Translations under genes and position numbers: made by a program
Notes under the pieces: generated by a model
Databases searched by the model: none
What the model was told of the DNA's origin: nothing
The model's input: only the letters and a program-made list of their open reading frames with translations
In this document: positions 38,970-47,974 of the stretch, piece by piece
Layout: each line of letters begins with the position of its first letter
Numbering within the stretch: the stretch's first letter is position 1
NCBI RefSeq assembly: GCF_025376885.1
Contig: NZ_JAHUBR010000004.1
Span: 124,001 to 188,000, forward strand
Reading direction: 5' to 3'
Length of the DNA: 64,000 bases
From: Pseudoruegeria sp. SHC-113
GTDB taxonomy: Bacteria; Pseudomonadota; Alphaproteobacteria; Rhodobacterales; Rhodobacteraceae

Positions 38970-39881
38970 TTAGTGCGCCGGTTTGATGAAGGTGCCGTTG
39001 CGCAGCTCGGCGAAGGCCTGCATCAGTTCCTCGCGCGTGTTCATCACGATGGGCCCGTGCCAGGCCACCGGCTCTTCCAGCGGCGCGCCGGAGATCAGCA
39101 GGAAGCGGATGCCTTGCGGGCCGGCCTGCACTGTCACCTCGTCGCCGGTGGAAAACTGCACAAGCGTGCGGTCGCCGGAGAGATCGCGGATGTTGACCTC
39201 TTCGCCGCGCACCTCTTTCTCCAGAAGCACCCCGCGCGGGGCGGAGGCATCAGCGAAGCGTCCGGAGCCGTCGAAGATATAGGCGAAGGCGTGGCGGTAG
39301 GTGTCGATCTTGAAGCTTTTGCGCACACCGGCGGGCACGAAGACATCGAGGTATTGCGGATCGGTGGCGATGCCGTCCACGGGGCCACGTTTGCCCCAGA
39401 ACTCGCCCACGATCACCTTCACGCGGGTGCCGTCGTCGTCGATGATCTCGGGGATCTCCTTGCCTTCCACGTCCTGATAGCGCGGGGCTGTCATCTTGAG
39501 GCTCGCGGGCAGGTTCGCCCAGAGCTGGAAGCCGTGCATCTGGCCCTTGGCGTTGCCCTTGGGCATTTCCTGATGGAGGATGCCGGAGCCTGCCGTCATC
39601 CATTGCACGTCGCCAGCGGCGAGCGTGCCTTCGTTGCCGAGGGAATCGCCATGCTCCACCGTGCCGTTCAGCACGTAGGTGATGGTTTCGATGCCCCGGT
39701 GCGGGTGCCAGGGGAAGCCTTTCAGGAAGTCTTCGGGCCGTTCGTTGCGGAAATCGTCAAACAGCAGGAAGGGATCGAGCATAGACGGATCCTCGAAGCC
39801 GAACGCGCGGTGCAGTTTCACCCCGGCGCCTTCCATGGTGGGAATCGCGGGGGAGATGGATTTGACGGGTCTGATGGACAT
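38970..39881 (-). CDS. pirin family protein
   Basis: 303 residues from the ATG at 39881 (GGAG upstream). Bicupin; N-terminal cupin metal ligands H59, H61 (WHPHRGIETI), H103 and E105 (ILHQEMP) match the Fe site of pirins. Some bacterial pirins have quercetin dioxygenase activity and others bind pyruvate dehydrogenase; the role here is unknown. It stands alone; the next gene is divergent. Confidence 0.92.
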   Translation of the reverse strand: MSIRPVKSISPAIPTMEGAGVKLHRAFGFEDPSMLDPFLLFDDFRNERPEDFLKGFPWHPHRGIETITYVLNGTVEHGDSLGNEGTLAAGDVQWMTAGSGILHQEMPKGNAKGQMHGFQLWANLPASLKMTAPRYQDVEGKEIPEIIDDDGTRVKVIVGEFWGKRGPVDGIATDPQYLDVFVPAGVRKSFKIDTYRHAFAYIFDGSGRFADASAPRGVLLEKEVRGEEVNIRDLSGDRTLVQFSTGDEVTVQAGPQGIRFLLISGAPLEEPVAWHGPIVMNTREELMQAFAELRNGTFIKPAH

Positions 39882-40079
39882 GGCAGATCTCCTTTCCTGC
39901 CAGAGATAGGCGGTACGGCGCTGTGCGGCAATGCGGGGGACTGCGCGCTTGTGCGCCGTGGTTGTGCATGAATGCAATGCAGGCCCCTCCGAAAGCGCCG
40001 TCGCTTTCAGGACAGACCGGGCGCGGCGCGGCGTTTCAGGGTGGGGCGGCGGCGCAGTGCTTCAAGGGAGAGGGCAGCT

Positions 40080-41033
40080 ATGAAGATCGGGTTCGTAGGA
40101 TTGGGCAATGTGGGTGGCAAGCTTTGCGGCAGTCTTTTGCGCAATGGCCATGACGTGGGGGTTCTGGATCTGGACCCCGGCAAGCGCGCGCAATTTGCGA
40201 CCCAGGGCGCGTGGATTGCCGAGAGCCCTGCCGCGCTGATGGCGGCTTGCGAGGCGGTGATCACATGCTTGCCGAGCCCGGCGGCCAGCGCGGCGGTTCT
40301 GGAAGCGCCCGACGGGCTGCTCGCAGCCATGGAGCCGGGCAAGATCTGGATGGAGATGTCGACCACCGATGAGGCCGAGGTGAAGCGGTTGGGGGCCAAG
40401 GTGATCGCGGCGGGGGGCGAGGCGGTGGATTGCCCGGTGTCGGGTGGCTGCCACCGGGCCGCGACCGGCAATATCGCCATTTTCGCAGGCTGCACGCGGG
40501 AAACCTTTGAGCGCATCCTGCCGCTTCTGACCACCATGGGCCGCCGGGTGCTGCACACGGGCGATCTGGGCAGCGCCTCGGTGCTGAAGGTGATCACCAA
40601 TTTCCTAGCGACGGCGAACCTGATCTCCTGCGCCGAAGCGCTCACCGTTGCCAAGGGCGCAGGCATGGATCTGAACACCGCTTTCGAGGCAATCCGTATT
40701 TCCTCGGGAAATTCCTTCGTCCACGAGACCGAAAGCCAGGTGATCCTGAACGGCAGCCGCGACATCAGCTTCACGATGGATCTGGTGCTGAAGGACATCG
40801 GCCTGTTTCAGGAGGTTGCCGACCGCGCCGGAGTGCCTTTGGAGATGAACCCGCTGATGATCTCGATCTTCAAGGACGGCATCGCCCGCTACGGCGCGCG
40901 GGAGCTTTCGCCCAACATCATCAAGCGGCTGGAAGAGGCGACGGGGCTTTCGGTGCTGGCACCGGGGTTTCCGCCGGAGATGGTGGACGATGAGCCAGAA
41001 GAGCCGGGCTACGAGGTGCAGCCGCCGCGCTAG
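40080..41033 (+). CDS. NAD(P)-dependent beta-hydroxyacid dehydrogenase (3-hydroxyisobutyrate dehydrogenase family)
   Basis: 317 residues from the ATG at 40080 (GGGAGAGGG upstream). Cofactor motif FVGLGNVGGKL, substrate loop CPVSGG (118-123, S121), catalytic K170 in SVLKVITNFL. The family covers 3-hydroxyisobutyrate, tartronate semialdehyde and related dehydrogenases. No valine-degradation genes flank it, so the substrate is open. The Glu-rich C-terminal tail is unusual. Confidence 0.88.
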   Translation: MKIGFVGLGNVGGKLCGSLLRNGHDVGVLDLDPGKRAQFATQGAWIAESPAALMAACEAVITCLPSPAASAAVLEAPDGLLAAMEPGKIWMEMSTTDEAEVKRLGAKVIAAGGEAVDCPVSGGCHRAATGNIAIFAGCTRETFERILPLLTTMGRRVLHTGDLGSASVLKVITNFLATANLISCAEALTVAKGAGMDLNTAFEAIRISSGNSFVHETESQVILNGSRDISFTMDLVLKDIGLFQEVADRAGVPLEMNPLMISIFKDGIARYGARELSPNIIKRLEEATGLSVLAPGFPPEMVDDEPEEPGYEVQPPR

Positions 41034-41041
41034 GGTTCGGC

Positions 41042-41743
41042 TCAGGACCAGCTCACATCGCCCAGAAAGATATAGCCCGCGCCGTAGATCGTCTTAATCA
41101 GACGGGGGTTTTTCGGATCTTCCTGCAGCTTGGTGCGCAGGCGCGAGATGCGCACGTCCATAGCCCGATCAAAGCTTTCGCCGGCTGCCCCGCCGAGGCT
41201 TTCCTGCATCTGGGCGCGGCTGATCAGCCGTTTGGGGCTGGACAGAAACAGGCGCAGCACTTCGCCTTCGGCGTGGGAGAAGGGCGTCTGCCCGCCTTGC
41301 GCGTCTTCCAAGATGTAGCGGTCGAAATGGGCCGTCCAGCCCTCGAAGCGCGCGGTTTCGCTGGGCTTGCCGGGGCTGCGCTCCTTGCGCAGGCGGGCGC
41401 GGATGCGGGCCACCACTTCGGCGGGATCGAACGGCTTGATGATGTAGTCATCGGCCCCCAGTTCCAGCCCCGTGACCCGATCCTGCACCTGCGCGCGGCC
41501 CGAGATGATGATGATCGCCGCGCCGCTTTCCAGTGCCAGCCGGTGCACCAGCGCCAGCCCGTCCTTGTCGGGCAGGCCGAGATCGACGAGGCAGACATCG
41601 GGCACCTCCTTGGCGAGCGAGGCTTCGAACTCGGTCGCGCGGGAAAAGCTGGCGGTGCGAAAGCCTGCCTCTTCCAAGGCGTCCACCAGCATACGGCGGA
41701 TTTCGGGCTCATCATCCAGCACGGTGACGTAAGGCAGGCTCAT
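41042..41743 (-). CDS. response regulator, OmpR/PhoB type
   Basis: 233 residues. Receiver domain with D10/D11, phosphoacceptor D54 (CLVDLGLPD), S81 and K103 (IIKPFDP), then a winged-helix DNA-binding domain ending in VRISRLRTKLQEDPKNPRLI and KTIYGAGYIF. It overlaps the upstream histidine kinase gene by 4 bp, so the pair is cotranscribed and almost certainly cognate. Confidence 0.94.
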   Translation of the reverse strand: MSLPYVTVLDDEPEIRRMLVDALEEAGFRTASFSRATEFEASLAKEVPDVCLVDLGLPDKDGLALVHRLALESGAAIIIISGRAQVQDRVTGLELGADDYIIKPFDPAEVVARIRARLRKERSPGKPSETARFEGWTAHFDRYILEDAQGGQTPFSHAEGEVLRLFLSSPKRLISRAQMQESLGGAAGESFDRAMDVRISRLRTKLQEDPKNPRLIKTIYGAGYIFLGDVSWS

Positions 41744-43668
41744 GGGGTGGCCTCCTCCTGCGGATCAAGAAAACGGGCGAGGCTGCCTGCCCCGAAAGGT
41801 TTGGCGAGCAGCGGGTAGCGGGCGGCGGCCTGCTGGCGCAGGGGATCGCCGGGGGGCAGGCTTGTCATCAGGCAGCCGGGGATCTGTGGCGCGGCCTGCC
41901 GCAACTCGTCCAGCAGCGAAAGCCCGGTGCGGTCCCCGGCGAGCATGATGTCGGACAGCACGAGCCCCACGCCGGGCAGATGCGCCAGCGCCAGCGCTTC
42001 CTCGGCGCTTTCGGCCTCGATCACGCTGTGGCCCAGTTCGGTGAGCATGTCGCGCACGGATTCGCGGATTTCGGGGCTGTCTTCCACCAGCACCACGAGC
42101 GTCGGCTCCCACGTCGCACGCAGGCGGCGAAAGGGCAGGCGCAGGGTGACGCTGGCGCCGTGGCGGGTGTTGGCCAGCCGCACCTGACCGCCGGCGAGCT
42201 TGGTGGAATCATAGACCATCGACAGCCCCAGCCCGCTCCCCTCACCGCCCTTGGTGGTGAAGAAGGGATCGAGCCCGCGCCGCAGGGCAATCTCGGAAAA
42301 GCCGGGGCCGGTGTCGCTGACTTCGATCTCGATCCATGTCTCTTTCTGCGCGCGCAGGGTGAGCCGGATCTCCCCCGGTGTTGCACCAAGGGAATCCCGC
42401 GCGTTGATCACGAGGTTCAGCAGCGAATCCTGCAGCGCGCCTGCGTCGAGGTGGAAGAGCCCCTCCAGCGGCGCGGCGTCGATCTTCAGCGCGATATGTT
42501 CGGGCAGGCTCGGCTCTGCGAGCAGGCGCAGATCGGCGAGCAGGCGGTTCAGATCGGTGGGGGCCGGGTGCATTTCGCGCGGGGAGGAGACGCTGGCGAT
42601 CTTCTCCAGAAGCGAGCCACCGCGCGCGACGGCGGCCTTGGTGGCCTCCACCAGCGCCAGCGCGTCGGGCTGCAGATCCATCCGGGCCAGCTTGCTCTGC
42701 ATGCCGATCATGATCGTCAGAAGGTTGGCGAAATCATGGGCCATGCCGCTTGTCATCTGCGCGGCCAGCTCGCGTTTCATCGTCTGGCCCAGAGCGGTAC
42801 GCGCCTGTACTTCCTCCGTCACATCCATCGACAGGATGTAGACGCCGCGCACGCCGCCTTCGGCCTCATCGGGGGTGAGCGCCACGCGGATGCGGCGGCC
42901 AGCGACCTCTTCGGTGAACTCGAAGACCGAGCCCTCCCCCAAGAGCGCCTGCGCGAAATGCGGCTCGATCTGCGCCCAGGCGTGGCGGCCAAGGGCTTCG
43001 CGCATCGTCATGCCGAGGATGTCCGTCGCGCGTTCGGGCATCACCGAGGAGAGCCGCCTGTTGGAGTAGGTGTAGCGCTGATCAGTGCCGACGCGGGCGA
43101 TATGGGCCGGCATCATCTCGGCGGTGAGCCGGGTGCGCTGCTCCATCTCCATCAGCTCGCGCTTGGCCTGTTCGAGTGCGGTATTGGTAGCCGCCAGCGC
43201 GCGGTTGGTGGCGGAAAGCTCTTCGGCGCGCGAGAGCAGCTGATCCGAAAGGCTCTCGGAACGGGCGCGCAGCAGATCCTCCTGCTGCTTGGTGCCGGTG
43301 ATGTCGGTATAGACCGTCACCCAGCCGCCCATCGGCAAAGGCGCGCCTTCAATGGACACAACCCGGCCATTGGCGCGGCGGCGCTCGACGTAGTGGGGCT
43401 CAAACGCCTGCGCCAGCGCCACGCGCTCCGTCACCCAGGCCTCCACATCCTCGACCTCGCCGTATTCGCCGCGTTCCACGAGATGGCGGATGGTTTCGGC
43501 AAAGCTCGCGCCGCGCGTCACCAGCCGCTCGGGCAGATCGAACATCTCCTTGAAGCGATCGTTCCAGACGGCGAGCCGCAGATCGGCGTCATAGATGGAG
43601 ATCGCCTGCTGGATCAGGTTCAGCCCGGCGCGCGTCATCCGGCTGCGTTCGGCCTCGGTCAGTGCCAT
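41740..43668 (-). CDS. PAS hybrid sensor histidine kinase
   Basis: 642 residues, no membrane segment, so cytosolic. Order: PAS_7 domain (15-125, IYDADLRLAVWNDRFKEMF), coiled coil (130-180), second PAS (185-290), dimerisation helix with H311 (SGMAHDFANLL), HATPase (N-box around N418-N422, G1 D452TGPGF, G2 GSGLGL 477-482), C-terminal receiver (E529D530, phosphoacceptor D573, K623). The input could be redox or a small molecule through PAS; no heme/flavin residues are evident. Divergent from the acyl-CoA synthetase operon, which it may control (inference). Confidence 0.93.
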   Translation of the reverse strand: MALTEAERSRMTRAGLNLIQQAISIYDADLRLAVWNDRFKEMFDLPERLVTRGASFAETIRHLVERGEYGEVEDVEAWVTERVALAQAFEPHYVERRRANGRVVSIEGAPLPMGGWVTVYTDITGTKQQEDLLRARSESLSDQLLSRAEELSATNRALAATNTALEQAKRELMEMEQRTRLTAEMMPAHIARVGTDQRYTYSNRRLSSVMPERATDILGMTMREALGRHAWAQIEPHFAQALLGEGSVFEFTEEVAGRRIRVALTPDEAEGGVRGVYILSMDVTEEVQARTALGQTMKRELAAQMTSGMAHDFANLLTIMIGMQSKLARMDLQPDALALVEATKAAVARGGSLLEKIASVSSPREMHPAPTDLNRLLADLRLLAEPSLPEHIALKIDAAPLEGLFHLDAGALQDSLLNLVINARDSLGATPGEIRLTLRAQKETWIEIEVSDTGPGFSEIALRRGLDPFFTTKGGEGSGLGLSMVYDSTKLAGGQVRLANTRHGASVTLRLPFRRLRATWEPTLVVLVEDSPEIRESVRDMLTELGHSVIEAESAEEALALAHLPGVGLVLSDIMLAGDRTGLSLLDELRQAAPQIPGCLMTSLPPGDPLRQQAAARYPLLAKPFGAGSLARFLDPQEEATP

Positions 43669-43876
43669 GGTGTGCTCCTCGCTTCCCTATCGCTAGCACC
43701 GGCATGCATGGAAAGAAAAGGCCCGCAAGCCCGCTGTTACAATTCGTAAGGATTGGGAAAACATCAGGAAAAAATTGACGCCCAGAAATATCGCGTCACC
43801 CTTGAGGGGAAAAGAATCGCAGCCATGCGATCGCCGCCGCCAGTTGAGGAGCTTGCGGCACGGGAGGAGAAAACAG

Positions 43877-45856
43877 TTGGACACGAAAGCGTCTTCCGGC
43901 GTGCAAAAATCTGTGCCGGAGTCTGTGCCGGCACTGCTGCTGCGCAACGCCGCTGAGCGTGGGGCACGGCCCGCGTTTCGCGAGAAGGAGTTCGGGATCT
44001 GGCAAAGCTGGAGCTGGGCCGAGACCGAGAAAGAGGTGGAAGCGCTTGCGCTGGGCCTGCTGAACCTTGGCGTGAAGCCCGGCGATTTCGTCGCCATCAT
44101 CGGTCGCAACCGCCCCTATCTCTACTGGTCCTTCGTGGCTGTGCAGAGCGTGGGTGCCGTGCCGGTGCCGCTCTATCAGGACGCCGTGGCCGAAGAGATG
44201 GCCTATGTGCTGGAACACTGCGGCGCGCGCTTCGTGATCGCGGGCGATCAGGAGCAGGTGGACAAGGTGATCGAGGTGCAGGAGCGCTTGCACCAGTTCG
44301 AGCACATGATCTACCTCGATGCCCGCGGCCTGAGGAAATATGATCACTCCCGCCTGCATGATTTCAAACATGTGCAGGATCAGGGCCGCGCCGCCTATGA
44401 TGAATTCATGCCCGAACTGGCGCGCCGCCGCGCCGCGCTGCGCCTCGATGACATCTGCGTCATGCTCTACACCTCCGGCACCACCGGGCGGCCCAAGGGC
44501 GTGGTGCTTTCCAACCGCAACATCCTTGTCACCAGCGAGAACTCGGCGAAATTCGATCATCTGGGCGAGGGCGAAGAGGTTCTGGCCTATCTGCCGATGG
44601 CATGGGTCGGGGATTTCATCTTCTCGATCGGGCAGGCGTTTTACGCGGGCTTCTGCGTGAACTGCCCCGAAAGCCCCGACACGATGATGACGGACCTGCG
44701 CGAGATTGGGCCGACCTATTACTTCGCCCCGCCGCGCGTGTTTGAAACCCTGCTCACCAATGTGATGATCCGCATGGAGGACGCCGGCCGCTTCAAGCGC
44801 TGGCTGTTCAAACGCTGCATGGATCACGCCCGCAAGGTGGGCCCCGCCATTCTGGACGGCAAGCCCGTGGGTGGGTTTGACCGCTTCAAATACGCGCTGG
44901 GCGAGGTGCTGATCTACGGGCCGCTGAAGAACACGCTCGGGTTTTCGCGGGTGCGCGTGGGCTACACGGCGGGTGAGGCGATCGGGCCGGAGATCTTCGA
45001 TTTCTACCGCTCGCTCGGCATCAACCTGAAGCAGCTTTACGGCCAGACAGAGGCCAGCGTCTTCATCACCCAGCAGCCCGATGGCGAAGTGCGCTCCGAT
45101 ACGGTGGGCGTGGCCTCGCCGGGCGTGGAGATCCGCATCGCCGAGAGCGGCGAGGTGTTCTACCGCTCGCCGGGTGTCTTCGTGGAATACTACAAGAACG
45201 CCGAAAGCACTGCCGGCACGAAGGATGCCGAGGGCTGGGTGGCCACCGGGGACGCAGGCTTCATCGAGGAAGCCACCGGACACCTGCGCATCATCGACCG
45301 CGCCAAGGATGTGGGCAAGATGGCCGACGGGCGGCTCTTTGCGCCGAAATACGTGGAGAACAAGCTCAAGTTCTACCCCAACATCCTTGAGGCCGTTGTC
45401 TTTGGTGCAGATCGCGAGATGTGCACTGCCTTCATCAACATCGATCTCACCGCCGTGGGCAACTGGGCGGAGCGCAACAACATCGCTTACGCCTCCTATC
45501 AGGAGCTCGCCGGGCACCCGAAAGTCTATGCCATGATTGAGGCCCATTTGGCCGAGGTGAACGAAAGCGTGGCGCAGGACGAGATGCTCTCGGGCTGCCA
45601 GATCCACCGCTTCCTGATCCTGCACAAGGAGCTGGACGCCGACGATGGCGAGATGACCCGCACCCGCAAGGTCCGGCGCCGCATCGTGGAGGAGAAATTC
45701 GCCGATCTGATCACGGCGCTCTACGACGGCTCGCCCGAGATCTTCACCAAGACGGAAGTCACCTACGAGGACGGCCGCAAGGGCTCGATCTCGGCCACCC
45801 TGGAAATCCGCGACGCGAAGGTCGTGGGCGGCGGCGAACGGATGGCGGCAGAATGA
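43877..45856 (+). CDS. long-chain-type acyl-CoA synthetase (AMP-binding)
   Basis: 659 residues from the TTG at 43877, which has GGGAGGAG 7 bp upstream; the frame is open further upstream without conserved sequence. Adenylate-forming motifs: P-loop YTSGTTGRPKGVVLS (about 198-212), YGQTEASVF, and the DxxxTGD-like GWVATGDAGFIE followed by IIDRAKDVGKMADGRLFAPK. It is the first gene of the operon that includes a HAAT-type ABC importer, so it probably ligates CoA to the imported acid. Substrate unknown. Confidence 0.9.
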   Translation: MDTKASSGVQKSVPESVPALLLRNAAERGARPAFREKEFGIWQSWSWAETEKEVEALALGLLNLGVKPGDFVAIIGRNRPYLYWSFVAVQSVGAVPVPLYQDAVAEEMAYVLEHCGARFVIAGDQEQVDKVIEVQERLHQFEHMIYLDARGLRKYDHSRLHDFKHVQDQGRAAYDEFMPELARRRAALRLDDICVMLYTSGTTGRPKGVVLSNRNILVTSENSAKFDHLGEGEEVLAYLPMAWVGDFIFSIGQAFYAGFCVNCPESPDTMMTDLREIGPTYYFAPPRVFETLLTNVMIRMEDAGRFKRWLFKRCMDHARKVGPAILDGKPVGGFDRFKYALGEVLIYGPLKNTLGFSRVRVGYTAGEAIGPEIFDFYRSLGINLKQLYGQTEASVFITQQPDGEVRSDTVGVASPGVEIRIAESGEVFYRSPGVFVEYYKNAESTAGTKDAEGWVATGDAGFIEEATGHLRIIDRAKDVGKMADGRLFAPKYVENKLKFYPNILEAVVFGADREMCTAFINIDLTAVGNWAERNNIAYASYQELAGHPKVYAMIEAHLAEVNESVAQDEMLSGCQIHRFLILHKELDADDGEMTRTRKVRRRIVEEKFADLITALYDGSPEIFTKTEVTYEDGRKGSISATLEIRDAKVVGGGERMAAE

Positions 45857-45892
45857 CGATGCAAATTCACACGAACACACGAGGGCCGCGCC

Positions 45893-46711
45893 ATGCTTGA
45901 TGCCAGCGAAGGCTATACCACAGCCGATGGCCGCAAGATCGGCGGCGTGCTGATGGAGATGAAGAACATCACCCTGCGTTTCGGCGGCGTGGTGGCGATC
46001 AAGGACATCAGCTTCGACATCCGCGAAGGCGAGATCCGCGCGATCATTGGCCCCAACGGGGCGGGCAAATCCTCCATGCTCAATGTCATCTCGGGCTTCT
46101 ACCGCCCGCAGGAGGGCGAGGTGCGCTACAAGGGTGCCAAGCGCCCGATGATGAGGCCCTACCAGGTGGCCCAGCAGGGCATCGCCCGCACCTTCCAGAA
46201 CATCGCGCTTTTTGAGGGCATGAGCGTTCTGGACAACGTGATGACGGGCCGTCTGACCCATATGAAGAGCGGGCTGTTCAGCCAGGCGATGTGGTGGGGC
46301 AAGGCCGAGAAGGAAGAGGTCGCCAACCGCGAGCTGGTGGAGAAGGTGATCGACTTCCTCGAGATCCAGCACATCCGCAAGACGCCGGTGGGCCGCTTGC
46401 CTTACGGCCTGAAGAAACGCGTCGAACTGGCCCGCGCGCTGGCGGCAGAGCCGAGCCTTCTGCTGCTCGATGAGCCCATGGCCGGGATGAACGTGGAGGA
46501 GAAGGAGGACATGAGCCGCTTCATCCTCGACGTGAACGACGAATTCGGCACGACCATCGCCCTGATCGAACACGACATGGGCGTGGTCATGGACCTGAGC
46601 GACCGGGTTGTCGTGATGGATTACGGCAAGAAGATCGGTGACGGCACGCCCGATGAGGTGCGCAACAACCAGGATGTGATCGACGCTTACCTGGGGGTGG
46701 CCCATGATTGA
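45893..46711 (+). CDS. livG: branched-chain-amino-acid-type ABC transporter ATPase (LivG)
   Basis: 272 residues. Walker A GPNGAGKSS (about 53-61), the LivG-type signature LPYGLKKRVELARALAAEPS, Walker B LLLLDEPMAGMN and the H-loop LIEHDMGVVMDLSDR. The family name suggests leucine, but HAAT transporters also carry urea, aromatic and aliphatic acids. The stop overlaps the extended livH frame; the ATG used for livH is 45 bp on. Confidence 0.92.
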   Translation: MLDASEGYTTADGRKIGGVLMEMKNITLRFGGVVAIKDISFDIREGEIRAIIGPNGAGKSSMLNVISGFYRPQEGEVRYKGAKRPMMRPYQVAQQGIARTFQNIALFEGMSVLDNVMTGRLTHMKSGLFSQAMWWGKAEKEEVANRELVEKVIDFLEIQHIRKTPVGRLPYGLKKRVELARALAAEPSLLLLDEPMAGMNVEEKEDMSRFILDVNDEFGTTIALIEHDMGVVMDLSDRVVVMDYGKKIGDGTPDEVRNNQDVIDAYLGVAHD

Positions 46712-46755
46712 CCGTCTCACCCTTTCAAACATCATCTCTCGCGGAGGGGACACCC

Positions 46756-47742
46756 ATGCCTGATCAACTGCTCTTCGCGATGGAGGTCACGCTCAACGGC
46801 CTGATGGCCGGCGTGCTCTATGCGCTGGTGGCGCTGGGCTTCGTGCTCATCTTCAAGGCCTCCGGCATCTTCAACTACGCCCAAGGGGTGATGGCGCTTT
46901 TCGCGGCGCTCACGCTCGTGGGCCTGCAGGAGGGGCAGATCCCCTTTGCCCATCTGATCAACGCCATTCTCGGCACCGATCTGCACCATTTCGGCTGGCA
47001 CCTGCCCGCCGTCGTGGCCATCGTGCTGACCATCGGGGTCATGGTGCTGCTGGCGATCCTCGTGGAGCGCATCGTGCTGCGCCACCTCGTGAACCAGGAG
47101 CCGATCATCCTTTTCATGGCCACCATCGGCCTTGCCTATTTCCTTGAAGGTTTGGGCGATCTGATGTGGGGCTCCGACATCAAGAAGCTCGACGTGGGCC
47201 TGCCGCAGGGCATCTCCGACACCATCGACCAGACGACCTTCGACTGGTTCGGCTATGGCTTCTTCATCGACAAGCTGGACATTTTCGCCACGCTCATCGC
47301 GGCGCTGCTGGTGATCGGGCTGACGCTGTTTTCGCAATATTCCAAGCAGGGCCGCGCGCTGCGTGCCGTGGCCGACGATCACCAGGCTGCGCTCTCGGTG
47401 GGCATCTCCCTGCGCTTCATCTGGGTGCTGGTGTGGTCCATCGCCGGGTTCGTGGCGCTGGTGGCCGGGATCATGTGGGGCGCGAAATCGGGCGTGCAGT
47501 TCAGCCTCTCGCTGATCGCGCTGAAGGCCCTGCCGGTGCTGATGCTCGGGGGCTTCACCTCGATCCCCGGTGCCATCGTCGGCGGGCTGATCATCGGCGT
47601 GGGCGAGAAACTGTTTGAATTTGCCATCGGCCCCATGGTCGGCGGCGCCACCGAGAACTGGTTCGCCTATGTGCTGGCGCTGCTGTTCCTTGTGTTCCGC
47701 CCGCAGGGCCTGTTTGGGGAGAAAATCATTGAACGCGTCTGA
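46756..47742 (+). CDS. livH: ABC transporter permease (LivH)
   Basis: 328 residues from the ATG at 46756 (GGAGGGG upstream). About eight transmembrane helices with VTLNGLMAGVLYALVALGFV LIFK and GIFNYAQGVMALFAALT at the N-terminus and the cytoplasmic loop GRALRAVADDHQAALSVGI, all LivH hallmarks. Its end overlaps a small membrane gene by 14 bp. Confidence 0.93.
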   Translation: MPDQLLFAMEVTLNGLMAGVLYALVALGFVLIFKASGIFNYAQGVMALFAALTLVGLQEGQIPFAHLINAILGTDLHHFGWHLPAVVAIVLTIGVMVLLAILVERIVLRHLVNQEPIILFMATIGLAYFLEGLGDLMWGSDIKKLDVGLPQGISDTIDQTTFDWFGYGFFIDKLDIFATLIAALLVIGLTLFSQYSKQGRALRAVADDHQAALSVGISLRFIWVLVWSIAGFVALVAGIMWGAKSGVQFSLSLIALKALPVLMLGGFTSIPGAIVGGLIIGVGEKLFEFAIGPMVGGATENWFAYVLALLFLVFRPQGLFGEKIIERV

Positions 47743-47974
47743 CACTTTCACACCCGGCGGCGCTCCGGCCGCCGCCCCGAGCCGCGCCCGTGCGCGCAAG
47801 GTGCTGGCGCTCGTCAATGTCGTCTCCTGGGGGCTGTTCTGGATCTTCGGTGCACTGGCCCTGACGGCCGCGCCGGAAGCCTCGCGCGAGATCCTCACCG
47901 CCATGGGCTTTGCCTTCATCGGGCTTATGAGCGGCACCTATTGCTACCTGACACTGAAACGGGAGATCGGCTGA
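47729..47974 (+). CDS. small membrane protein within the ABC operon
   Basis: 81 residues from a TTG at 47729 with GGGGAGA at the right distance. Short N-terminal soluble part, then two hydrophobic helices (VLALVNVVSWGLFWIFGALA and ILTAMGFAFIGLMSGTYCYL). It overlaps livH by 14 bp and livM by 1 bp (TGATG), so it is translationally coupled to both permease genes. No family recognised. The position suggests an accessory subunit of the importer. Confidence 0.75.
   Translation: MNASDTFTPGGAPAAAPSRARARKVLALVNVVSWGLFWIFGALALTAAPEASREILTAMGFAFIGLMSGTYCYLTLKREIG

Noticed and set aside
43796-46753. 985-codon open frame on the minus strand opposite the acyl-CoA synthetase and livG
   Set aside because: It runs antisense over two genes with clear motifs. 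Its translation is His/Arg/Ala-rich low-complexity, typical of a high-GC shadow frame.
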